Below are positions 1 through 11,310 of a stretch of 64,000 bases of DNA, piece by piece. Positions within the stretch are counted from its first letter, which is position 1, and every line of letters begins with the position of its first letter. This DNA is from Porites lutea (taxonomy: Eukaryota > Cnidaria > Anthozoa > Scleractinia > Poritidae). The stretch covers positions 1,750,001-1,814,000 of the forward strand of contig NC_133209.1 of NCBI RefSeq assembly GCF_958299795.1. Reading direction: 5' to 3'. The notes beneath the pieces are model-generated. The model ran no database searches, had not been told where the DNA came from, and saw only the letters and a program-made list of their open reading frames with translations. A program made the position numbers and the translations under genes.

Positions 1-3000
1 CAGTCGGCGCACCTTCGATTACTGGGATTCTCCCAAACTTTTTCAAGAATCTGCCCAAGACAAAAGCATAACTGACTAAATATCACAGCCTTTTATCATC
101 CTTTTGCATCCTCACATACATTATTGTCGGTTATTGCTGTAATTTTTCCTCAACAGTAAAACCTGTCATAAGTTACTTCAGGTCACATAACATCTGGTGA
201 TTTGAATGTAGCGTATTGGTAGAGGTGCAAAATATATAACTTCAGAAGGGAGAAATGATCTTTTACATACAAATATTGATTACTATTTTGTTTTCAGTTT
301 TTTAATATTGTTGTACGATATAACAACAATCAATAACCAGTCTTGACAAAATAACTGAATTTTTTCTACGTTTAGCCTGTAATCATTGAAGAAAGAAGAG
401 TTCAGCTTAATAAGCACACTGCAACAATAATCATTTTGATAAGCGACAATTTATATTTCTTACCTCTCTATCACCAAGTCCTATCTGGATTGCTGTTTCA
501 ATGGCAATGATCCAGGAGGCCGCATCAAATTCACTATCTCCCTGAAAACTAAACAATGATGAAAATTATAAGCAGGATGTGAAGCTAAAGAGGAGCTTAT
601 TACTGGTTAATATTTCAGTGCTTAAGGAGACAAACATTTCAGGGGAATTCTGAAGGTGTAATGCAGTTGAAGTGTCAAGTGGCTACTAAGTTAGCCCAGT
701 TTTTCACAGTAAGAGAGTGTCAGAAAAAAAATGCCATGGTACTTTGAACAACAGTTAAGAGTTTTAGCTTACATATTGTCAAAAGTGACACAAAGCGTAC
801 GACACATCTCAAGCCCATTTAAAATGACAATGGTTAAAGACTTTCAAGGTTTTATGAAGTAACAGACAACTACTAGAGGAGGAAAATGGGGCAAAAATGA
901 CTTTGATTCATACTAACCTGTAGGACTTGTTGAAAGTAATGATTGTAAATCTGCTCTTGTGTCCCTCAACGGTTTTTACTTTGGCAAGTGCAGCATTGAT
1001 ACAGTTAATTGGAGTTGCGTACATAAAGTCCTGTGGGAATGGAATATGAACTGTGAGGTGGAGTGGAGACTTCATTTAAGAGAGGGTAACACAAGGAAGT
1101 TATAATGAGAACTGATAAACTTGAAAAGCAATAATTACTGTGAAAATATCAGGCAAAAAACACTCCTCTGTCACAGTGAGAAACTAAGGGCGCTTTCCAT
1201 TTGTCAGAACTGACCGGCCAATCCATTCCCGCCACAACGATAATTTCACTTTTAATCAAAACTCTTCAGCCAGACCAGTCAAATCCGAAACAATATTTAA
1301 GAAGGAGAACATTTTCAGCAAAAACTCTTTGAAAAAGGCTATTTAGTTTTCAATCTGACTAGTCCGTCCATGGTCCGGCCGGCCAGTTCTGACAAATGGA
1401 AAGCGCCCTAAGAAAAAAACAAACATCAAGGTCAATGGGAGAAACATACTTCATATGTGTCATAATAGCAAATCTTGTCATCTTTGACAGCAACATATCT
1501 AGATATAAACAAAGTTTAGAAGGTTAAGAAAATGAAAGAGGAAAGTTACTTTTTCATTTTTATTATTGCCCTTTTTTTTATCGATGTGAAGAAGATCAGA
1601 AAAGAATACCTTTTCTTCCAGTCAGCAACTACGTTATGCCCTTGTTTCTTTAGCCATCCCTGAAAAGTAATCATCATTATACGTTAATTAAGATAATATT
1701 CAAACTGCTGACAAATTAATGTGAAATTCAGTGACTTGGGATGGTATACAAAGAAAATGTCTATTATTTGTGCACATTAGATCATATTTAAATGCTATTT
1801 TGCACCTTATTATTATCTCTGGAACTGTTTTACACATTTAAAAACGTTGTTAAAAATGGTTGCATTTTTACTAAACACCATAGGATCAGCCATAAAATAT
1901 ATATAGGAAAATACTTTTAATTAAAGAAATCACACCTCTTTATCAGGATCACACATGTCTCCTCCACTCTTCCAAGCTTTTTCATCTCCCTGGAGCATAA
2001 AAACGATCCATGTTTTTGTTGGTGTTCCTTAACTGATAGTAGTAACTATTACAGTTAAAAAACTACAGCTGTAAGCTATCCAATGAGTATTAGAGATCAG
2101 GGCACAATTGCCCTTTTTAGATAAGCAGGCATACATGTAACAATCAAAGCAATAGCTATAATTCAGTAATGAAAATATTATTTCAGCGGCCTTTATTCAG
2201 GTTTCTCCCCCGACTGTTAAAAGTTAATGTGCAAGGTTAAAGATTGCAATTTTGCAACTTGAAAGGATCTTAATTGCCCAGGACATTTTCTGGGGGTGAT
2301 GATTCTGTCAAGCAAGTTTTCAGGCATGATATTGTAATTTAATTACCTTGTAAACAATAACTGCTTCCATGAGAGTCTGTGACCAAAGATTCATGTCCGC
2401 TGTTGGGAAATTTATACAAAAGAGACATCCAAGTTATAAAATAAATGTTTCAGCATAAAATGAGCATATTTTGACAGGCCAATATCTCATCCTTAACAAA
2501 GACTGTGAAATTGAATATTATTAGAACACTGTCTAATTTCAAACCAATGGGGGGGCTGGATATGAGTCCATGCATTATGGGACTATTAACATAGGGCACA
2601 AATAGCCAAAAAAAGCACCCCTAGCTTTGCAAAATTCTCACGTTTGATGTTAATTGGGTCAATATTGAACAAGATACAGCTACATAAAACTGAAGAAAGA
2701 GCAACAACAACAATACAAAACTCACTAGTACTCTCAGAAGCTAAAATAAAAATTCTGTTTGGAGTGATGACCTTAAATGTTGGACGTTTTGCCTGAAAAT
2801 GAAAAGAAAATAAAGGAGAAAATGGGTAGGTAGGCAGGTAGGTATGTGTGCAAGTAGGTCATACGAAGTTATGGTATATAATATATAAAAGAAGATAAGT
2901 CAGCGTGTACAACCCTCCAAGTTGCGACTATTTTAGTTGCCATGGCACCTAAAATTTGAAGCTGGGGACTTGATTTGTAAAAAAGTCTCCCTAAATCAAA

Positions 3001-6000
3001 AGAATTGGTTGCCAAATGGCGACCAAGCAAAAAACTTAACTTGAGTGTTGGTGTAAACAAAGTTGTGTCTGATACAGGTGTAGCCTGGACCTAGTAGCTT
3101 TTGCTATCGGGCTAGTGAATTCTGTCCTTAACTTGCCCAATACAAAAGTGAACTGGTATTCTAATTGCAGAACTCTAATCAATCTTGCTTGTCAAAAATC
3201 TTTTTTCTGTCTAGTTAAAATAACTCTTGGGTTAGTAAATGCTAGCTACAACTGACTTTCTTTGCACCCTGATTTAAATATTAAATTATTGTTGATAGGC
3301 TGCACAACAGATCTAGACAAACCTAGTTAAAGTATTTTTTTCAAAGAGAAGGATGCTATTAAAAAGTGACTAATTTAACTGCACAAGATCATTGCTGCTT
3401 TGGCTAGTAAAGTAAAGAAATAAATGAGACTGTCTGATCATTGTAATAATCAGACAAATTAAACTAATTCATTTTTAACAAAAATGTATTTTTCCATCAA
3501 ATTTGAAACCTATTAAAACTGCTTTCCTATCCTGCAGCTTGACAATAATATACGGTGATACCAAAATAATCTATTTCATACTTACATCTTTCAATGGCTC
3601 AATGTTTCTTATTTGACTGACAGGAATGATATGAAGGGATTCATTCAGATTTTGCTAAAAAGATGTATACAAATAACTCAGTATATTGATCTTATAAATA
3701 AAATGTTTTTGAGTTCTTTACTTCAGTCAGTAAAAGCTGTTGAAATCACTGGAAGGAAGAAATGGTGGAAGTACACAAGCTTAAAGAAACTGCAAAATAC
3801 TTGCTACCTCAGAATATAATGTGCAACAGTTCTGAGTTTTTTCAACTCAACATAAGCAACCCTTTACACCACCTTGTTCACCTTTCCTGTAAGCTGTACA
3901 AATGCGTTTTTCCTACGACCTTCAAGTAGCTTCTGGTTAAATTTAAATCATGCAACGTAAAATTTTATTGCTCAGACTTGCTTATGTGCTTTTATTTCTG
4001 AATCAAAAAGTCTTAAAAATAAAAGCATACATTTTGTTTACATGTACCTTATCTTTGTAGTATCTCAAGTCTGTCCCACTAAAAACAAACCAACGTTTTC
4101 GCCATCCCTTATTGTTTTGTTGCCTAACGGTAAAAGAAGAACAAGTTTGTATTGGTCAAAAATGGTGCCTGCTGGTAATTTTGAAACATGCTTCTTGATC
4201 CAATCTGTGTTTTTAGGCCTGCTGGTCCGCCGAGTGGGAGACTAGACCAACAACCAGAGTCTTAAAAATCTGGCAAAATCATGTTGACTGTTTTAAGATC
4301 ATGTGTCAGTTCAATGATGGTGTCATTTGGGCTGTGACATTAAGCCATTGGCCTTGTCTCCTACATCCTTCTTTCATTTGTCAATATGAAGTGAAGGGGA
4401 TGTAAAAGAACCCTCACCACTGTTCAAAAAGAGTAGGGGATGTTTTCCCAGGAGTCTACTTCGTAGCACACGTTATTAGCATCATGGGCTGCCCTTGCAT
4501 GCTGATGTCTGAGCTTACCGTTAACTTGTTGGTATGTCACTTTGTTTGTTTGTTCGTTCGTTTGTTCATTCTTTTCTTCACACACTCATTCATTCATTCA
4601 CATTAGGGATTAAGGGGATAAAGAACTGTGCTCTCACTGACCCTCCTTGTTTCCAGAGATATCCTTCACTCTTGCGAACCTGCAAGTGTCAAGAAATACA
4701 AGTTATGGAATTTATCTTTCTCTCACCTGGGAAGTAAAAAGCTATGATTCTCTGTAGCAAAGAACTCACTTTTAACAATAAACAGAAACCAGTAAATCAC
4801 ACTTACCCTGGGACTAAGTATATTTTTTGATATTCTTGGGTCTTCAATACTATCAACGCTGTCACCTCTTACCGACTATAAAAAATATAACAGATCACTG
4901 TCTCTTCATAAATTCAAACTGTTTAACGACAAGATTTAGAAAGGCAGCCACCAAGGACCAAACATTTTTTGCAAAAATTTGTATCGTTTTTAAAGAATTC
5001 TCAGTCAAATACATAGTATTCATATAGCTAGAGGGTGTCCCTGGCCTCACTTTCTGAATTTTCTGGATCCACCCTTGTTGTCCACCTAACAGAGGTTCAA
5101 CTGATTGCATACCTTAGGACCAAACTCTGGCAAATCTTCCACTGCATCCAGAGAGTCATCACTTGAGTAGTTATCATCTCCTGATTCTTCTGCTTTCTGA
5201 TAATCCTTAAAGTTAATGGCTTCATAAGTGGTATCTGCAAAAGGTTCTTGTTCAGCGAGGCTTGTGTCTGCGCTATGTTTCCTTTGAACTAGTCATAATT
5301 AATTCAAAACAACAATCAAACAGGCATCCAAAACATTTCACAAAGGACATACTAACTATGCAAGACTCTTAAAGACTTATGAATTATCAGTTTGAGAATC
5401 AAACTAGGTTGAAATCATTTTGACCTGAATTTTGTTTTGACATACAACATAAACAGAACGTACCCTGCTACAGCTTTGAAGAATCTCTCTTTCAAGCACA
5501 CATGAATACAGTTGGATTTAGGATTCTAAGATCAAATTATGTTGTGTATTTTATATTATTTAAATCCCAATTTTAAATAACTCCTGTTTGTATATAGTTT
5601 TGATACATAAGTAACATGCCAATTTCAAATTATATTGAAAAGCAAATAATGACAATCTCTGAACACACAATATGGGAAAATTAATTTATATACCTTAAAC
5701 TGCACCTCCCTCAATCCCTCCAAGATCTTTGCACAGATAACAAAGGCTTGAAAGATGAGATTGGAACTTTCTGCTCTTTGATACGGACAAAGGCAATGGC
5801 AACTTAAAAATGGAATTCATAAAGGCTACTTAAACCCTTCAAACTCCAATATCTACATACAAGATTCTCCAGACTGGTCCCTATATACAGGGTTAAAACC
5901 CTTTTCCGAACAAAAAAATTCAATGATTTTCAAGGACACACTTCCCATGTTTCAAGGACTCCATTCAGTGAAAAAAAGAGCCTTGAGTCTGTCTTTTTTG

Positions 6001-7960
6001 GTTCTTCCCCAACATGAGCAATTTCATCCTGAAGGTCTTTCTGTGTTTGCTGCTTTTAGGCACTTGAGAATCAGGGCCCAGTTGTTCAAAGGCCGATTAG
6101 CGCTTAACCCGGAGTTAAATTTCACCTGGCTTTTTCTTTCTTGTGTTCAAAAGCATTTTCTCTGATAATTTTCTCTGTTATTTTTAAAACTTCCAATCAT
6201 CAACTTGTAGACAAAAAGAATTAAAACGGAAATGCTTTTTAAGCTTTCAAATCTGAATTCAAATCTCGCACTAACCCTGGGTTATCTTAACCCAGCTTTG
6301 AACAACTCGGCCCTGGGTTGGATAAAGTTTCTAGCACTGAAATTCAAGGACTTTCCAGCGCCAACTGCAATTTTCAAGAACTTTCAAGGTACATGTGATC
6401 TGTGTATATATTTCTATAAAGAATTAGTTAAAAGAATTTGATAAAGGATCAAAACATTTTCCCTTAGGTGATTAAAGTATTACATAACCTAGTTTTCTCT
6501 TGATTGTATTTGGTATTGATAGGAGAGAACTGATTTTGGTCACTCCTGGGCCTTAAAAATTTAAGTGACACTGTACCTTGTCCAGAGGCTAACGCACCAT
6601 CTAATTCATCACCCTGATTTTCGTTCCCTCCCTCTGTGGGTATAGGAGGTAACGGCATATCTGAAATACTCCTTTTCTCTCTTAAACTTGCTTGTCTAGG
6701 AGGCGCAGGTGGGGCTGGTCTGGAAGGATATCTTGGGAAAGTTGATGGTTTGTCTTCTGGAGGACCAACGTCTCTGTTACCTGGTGTTGTAAATGACTTT
6801 GTTCGGGTTTGTAAAGAGTGTTTGCGTGCAGATGGAATCTCCTCTTTCTTTTCATCTATATTGTTCCTCTCAGGGGCTACTGCCGACGCTAATATATTAT
6901 CTTCTGACTTTACTCTGGTACGTGGTGCTCGAGGGACAGGTACTGGTTTTTTGGATCCTGTCCTAACAGGCGCCTTTGGAGCTGGCCTCTTTGCTTCCGA
7001 GGAAGTGTGACCTGTTCCTTCTTCAACTTCCCCTAACATGTGATTTTCTCTGCTTGTTTGATCATTGCAAGTTTCCAAGTCCCCATCACTAAGTTGGGGA
7101 TGAGGCAACTCTGAAGCAGCTGACAAGGAATTATCAACGTCAGTAGAAAGTTCTTTGCAATTCAATGGATCAAAGGTTGCAACAATGTCCCCATTAACAC
7201 CATTATTAACCAAGCATGAAGCCTGTTGCTGAGTTTCAGTCTGCAAGCTAGACTCTAAACTCGTGCCACTTATAACTTCTGGTTTATTAGCAGAAGCTGC
7301 CTTTTCTACAGTTCTTCTGGGTGGTTTCTGGGGCACTTTCCTTTTTGGTACATCACCATGAACTGGAAGTTGTTCAGCATGAGATGGCAGAACTGAATGG
7401 TGTGACTGAGCGTTTAGATCCACAGTCCTTGGGTTTGAGTCTCTAGAACTACTCCCTTCCTGTAAGTCTGCTCTTGGCGGTATAGGTGGTGGAGCTTTTA
7501 CTGAAGGACTTCGTTTGGCGGTTTTCGGCGGAAGCATTGGTAGCCCCTCTTCAGCAACCGTGCTTTCTGAATTTCCACCATCCTCCTTTAAAAGCGGCGG
7601 AGAAAAACTGTTCTCAAGGTCACTTTTTCCTTCATCGTTCTTTAAACAAATTAGTGATGTTTGCTGTTCATTTCCTGCTTCAGATTGCCCTATCAATTCC
7701 GTATTTGACACGACACCATTTGCTTCGTTCGGTAACTTTGTGCCGAGCTTTTCTTTCAACTTCTCCACAAACGCCAAAAATCGCTTACGATGGTACGGTA
7801 ATACAATTCCAACTTCATCGAGAACAGTTTCATCGATCTTGCAGCAACTCTTAAGGGAAATAAAACCGTTTGTCACAAGTTTATCGGCATACCTTTCCAG
7901 CTTAACTTCCGAGGACAGCCATTCCCTCACGGCCAAAATATCTTCGCTGTCGGCCGCCAT
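1..7960 (-). CDS. ARAP: ARAP-type ArfGAP/RhoGAP adaptor, 5' part (15 exons, runs off left edge)
   Basis: ARAP proteins are PIP3-regulated GAPs for Arf and Rho GTPases acting at membranes and actin. I joined these exons by splice site and phase: 7960-6577, 5288-5113, 4875-4807, 4679-4642, 4123-4048, 3932-3882, 3654-3586, 2792-2726, 2399-2347, 1989-1936, 1659-1610, 1498-1450, 1030-918, 548-464 and 50 to beyond 1. All phases agree over about 794 residues. Residues 5-70 are a SAM domain. Residues 71-520 are a disordered linker with SH3-type motifs (APPPIPPR, KPPRR, PAPPAPPR). PH1 starts near 549 (GYLWKQGG, then KGWRKRWFVF, a basic phosphoinositide-binding pattern) and ends near 664. PH2 starts at 680 (GWLKKQGH) and ends near 778. 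The ArfGAP zinc finger begins at 779 and reaches its first CxxC (NPSNRRCADC) at the window edge. The SAM-PH-PH-ArfGAP order is diagnostic of ARAP; which paralogue it matches cannot be told. The start is the ATG at 7960, next to GCCGCC. The donor at 4641 (GTCAGT) is the weakest site used. Confidence 0.9.
1188..1408. mobile_element. PIF/Harbinger-like MITE in ARAP intron
   Basis: A 221-bp element lies between the ARAP exons at 918-1030 and 1450-1498. Its ends are inverted repeats of about 33 bp beginning GGGCGCTTTCCATTTGTCAG. It is flanked by TAA on both sides (1185-1187 and 1409-1411), the 3-bp target duplication typical of PIF/Harbinger elements. There is no coding capacity, so it is non-autonomous. 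Confidence 0.8.
2860..3275. repeat. Dispersed repeat, degenerate copy in ARAP intron
   Basis: The part from about 3096 to 3275 aligns by eye with 13200-13405: both run from GGGCTAGTGAATTCTGT to CTTTGCACCCTG. The section before it, with GGCGACCA-like words, is more degenerate and its outer boundary is uncertain. It appears to be an old copy of a dispersed non-autonomous element, and no protein is encoded. Confidence 0.5.
6073..6312. mobile_element. MITE, TTGTTCAAA family A, in ARAP intron 1
   Basis: About 240 bp bounded by inverted ends (GGGCCCAGTTGTTCAAAG on the left; the right end read backwards is GGGCCGAGTTGTTCAAAG). Inside each end is a sub-terminal GGGTTAA-type word. The interior matches, in reverse, the copy at 19432-19631 (shared words TTTTTGTCTACAAGTTGAT and GAATTAAAAC-like). 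A third, shortened copy is at 62786-62940. Confidence 0.75.
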
Positions 7961-9032
7961 TTCCAGCTAAAGCCATACAATTTTGTTTAGATCCATGTTG
8001 TTAAAGATCACGAAATGAAGCAAGTGTCAGTTACTACGCTTGATAGCCTATAACAATACCATCTTTGGTATCCCCAGTTTTCAATCGGATATGTTTTCGA
8101 TCGCAATGGCCTCTTCCGGGGTCAAAGAAATGCGCACAATCAGAATTGCTGAAGAGTGCTGACCAAATTTGCTGACCACACTCCAGGGTCACGTGGAACG
8201 CAATTCGCCACAGGTTGTTTTACGTTTCCCTGAAAATCATATTTTGTTGGCTACACCTCAAATCACATACCTTTATAGTGAGTGAAGATAAGCGGAACTC
8301 AATTTGCGCTCTCTGGGCCGTCAGGCCACGATCTTAAATGTTTAAAAATGAAATAAAAAGTATGTCGAAATATACATAAAGAAAAATGAAAGATTGGCAC
8401 TTTCACATGGTAATTTCTCTCTCGCGCGCTCGCGCCTTTTTGGCAGACACGAAAAGAATTTTCAACAGCAACAGGTCTACCGGCGTAGCAAACTGTTCCC
8501 TAGATTTGCTGCTAAACTCACTTATGGTCGCGTTTTTTATTTCCCTGCTAGTGTGACTCCATACGCACGTTATATAGGCGAAGCGCCTTTTAGCTGTTGA
8601 CCAAGACGCCACACTCTCTCGGGGAACTAATTTTTTCCATAGCGAAAGTGAGGCTTCTAGCTGGGGATTAATATTTGTGATTTTCGGGAGGTCGTGCCCT
8701 CGAAACACTAGTGAAACAACACGCAGAGATGTCAATGTTTGCTGATAAACAACAATTCCCTGTTTCTCTCTGACGCTACGGCTGACATTACCACGGCCTA
8801 GTCCCTATACGGCGTCTTCCCACGCAATCTCGGTCAAGGCATTTCGGTGGCAAACTCGCTCGGACCACGTGACCCGAAACGCATTAGCCGCCCGGAATAA
8901 TGAGGCCTACGGACAAGGCAACGGCGGACAGTCGTTCCGTACAGTCCTTCGGTATCATTAAAAACACTGTACACGGGAATTTTGTCATTGGCCGTTTTCA
9001 AGCTAGAGCTAGAAATGGATTATCCGTCTGAG

Positions 9033-9118
9033 ACTAGTCTGTGTACAGTCGCACCCTCCCCACAGACACCCCTTCTCCTATTTTTTCTGAGGGGAAGGGG
9101 CGGCTGTACACAGGCTAT
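9033..9118. repeat. Small palindromic MITE-like repeat
   Basis: The arms AGTCTGTGTACAGTCGCACC and, read backwards from the right, AGCCTGTGTACAGCCGCCCC face each other around a short purine/pyrimidine-rich centre. A related half (GGCCGTACACAGGATA) occurs near 51010. It appears to be a small foldback element; target duplications were not resolved. Confidence 0.55.
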
Positions 9119-9364
9119 CTGGAACGCATAATCCATCTTCAAACTGTCCGTCGAAATTGACGGATAAAGTCAGGCGGATTGTTCATTCAAAATTAAAACT
9201 ATTCCATTTTCAAATTAAGAAGTAGTAACTATCTGACGCGAATCATCAAACGGATAACCCGTCTCACACGAATAATCCGTCTCTGGTGTGAAAACGGCCA
9301 TTTCTGTTATAACGAATGTCGCACCCTGGCCTTGGGTTGGGCGTTTGCGTGTCCGCTTTTGTTT

Positions 9365-9515
9365 CATCCTCGGAGAACCAGGGGCAGATAGTGGGGGCGA
9401 GGGAAAGTCTAAACGGGCGGAAAAATATGGCACGAACAAAAGTTTCGTGCCATATCTTTCCGCCCGTTTAGACTTTCCCTCGCCCCCAATATCTGCCCCT
9501 GGGTCTCCGAGGATG
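9365..9515. repeat. Near-perfect 72-bp inverted repeat (hairpin)
   Basis: The left arm 9365-9436 and right arm 9444-9515 are complementary at 69 of 72 positions by hand count, with only 7 bases between them. The arms begin CATCCTCGGAGA and meet at GGCACGAA. With almost no loop this would form a strong cruciform or, if transcribed, a long hairpin RNA. The high arm identity suggests a young insertion or continuing arm conversion. Confidence 0.85.
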
Positions 9516-10348
9516 CTTTTTCTTTTTCACAAAGATTATTTTTAAATTGACTATTGACATTTCTATGTGTAAAATAATATCAGAAGTGAAATATTTTATA
9601 AAAAGTATGATCTATCAAATGTTAAAATTTTTCAAAAGAATAGCTTGTTTCATCCCGAGATGATCCGAAGACCTTTATTTTGATTTAAAAATACAAAAAA
9701 AGGTTAATTAATATTTAACTTTTTGAAACAAAAGAAGTTAATTTTTAACTTTTTTGTTAACCGTAACTGAAAAAAATTAACCGATAGCCGTAAAAGAGCC
9801 AAAATTTTAGCCGATAACCGTAAAAGCCACCACCCCATTGAGACCCTCGGAGTAGCGACGTACAGTTTTTGAGTTTGAGTGAATCGAGGAAAATCCTGCA
9901 TTTTGCTTAAAAAATTATCAGGCAGAATTTAAAGCGATAAGACATGGGCAATTCCAACAGTTTCCAGGTATCTCATATTTACCTTCTGGTCAGTTCTTTA
10001 CCTTTTTTTCTACTTTGTTTTTGTTTTTGCTTTTTATTTATTTTTGACATTTTTCCTGGTACGCACGTGCATGCTGGTATACAGGTAGCTACGCCCTTGT
10101 TGACGCCCAACAGTTTTTGAAATGGACGCAGGGGTGTATTAAAAACAGTCAACAAAATCGTGTAACGTGTGGCGGCGTTGCTTTTGACAATTCTCTATAC
10201 ATATCCTCAGTGAGATTCGGAGCCTGTAAAAAATCCTTGTTAAGGTCTTCCTTGTTCTGTTTGTTTTGTATTGTTTTGTTCGTTTTGTCTGTTCCTAGAC
10301 CGAGATCATAATGTTAGTGCAACTTAACTGGAAAAAACGAACTTGTGA

Positions 10349-10373
10349 TAATGATGATGATGATGATGATGAT
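10349..10373 (+). repeat. (GAT)n microsatellite
   Basis: About eight GAT units run in a row between single-copy sequence. It lies in the UBL3 upstream intergenic region, and no function is inferred. Confidence 0.85.
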
Positions 10374-11310
10374 CACAAGATGCAATTCAATCCTTACCTG
10401 AAAGGGAGAATCGATACTGACGCCACCTGGAAATATGAACTCTTGGAAAGGGGAATTCTCAGCGCCATGACCTTAGCTTTTACTTAAGTATAAGTACTGA
10501 TACCATTTTTTTTTAATCTCTGTAAGAAAAAACTTGGACTTTTTTGCGGCCTGGCTATTGAAACATGAAAAATCTTTGATTACTAAGAGATGTCTGACCT
10601 CACTTCGAAGTCTGTAGTCACGATTTAAAGTACTTATTTTCTTGCAATGTTTTAGCCTCGGAAGGGGGTTTCCGTTCCTCTTTCTTTCTTTTTTTTTAAC
10701 TAAGAAAAAAGGCTACCCCTTCAAATTGTCACTTGGTTTTCAATTTACGTAAGCATATTTGTTACCATATGTTTCGGACCTATTCACTTTTTGTTATCCA
10801 GATTCCACATCAGATAACCGTTGCTATATTTTCATCGCTACTATATATAGCATGGATCTGGTACACAACGCTGACAAACCAAGCCTACAGCTTTGTAGCA
10901 GGAACAGGGCAACAATAAGGATACATTTAAAACAAAACTAAAAAAAATCAGATTGTGGAAAGGTAAAATAACGGGTAGACGAAGAACCACTTTGTGGATG
11001 TGCTAGTGAATTAGGATTGTTTACTTGTCACAAACAGAAGATCCTAATCAATGACGTCACGGGAATTTCCCAGATGAACTTGCGATTTGCGTATGTATCG
11101 ATCAAGAGTGAATATATTTTCGTACAAGCTTGTGTCTGTGTGTATGAGTAGGCAGTTTTTGGTAGAGATTGGACATGTAAAGCACGATAACTAAGTTGTC
11201 TTACAGTTTTTTCCTGTAAGAAAGTATTAAAAGTCTCTTTGCTTTGGTTATTCGCTGAGTTTAAAGGCTACCTTGGTTTCGAAGTTCAACTTCATACTGG
11301 TTCACCCAGT

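Larger units (their letters stand above)
7971..11310. other. Intergenic region between ARAP and UBL3
   Basis: No gene was recognised between the ARAP start and the first UBL3 coding exon. The stretch next to 7960 should hold the ARAP promoter; it has an E-box-like GGTCACGTGG near 8188. There are two palindromic elements (about 9033-9118 and 9365-9515) and a short GAT microsatellite at 10349-10373. Short frames at 8394-8735 and 10733-10941 have no recognisable product. Confidence 0.6.

Noticed and set aside
6636-7970. Open frames on the plus strand opposite the first ARAP exon (6636-7010, 7486-7854, 7515-7970)
   Set aside because: They are antisense shadows of a real 498-codon coding exon and show no family features.
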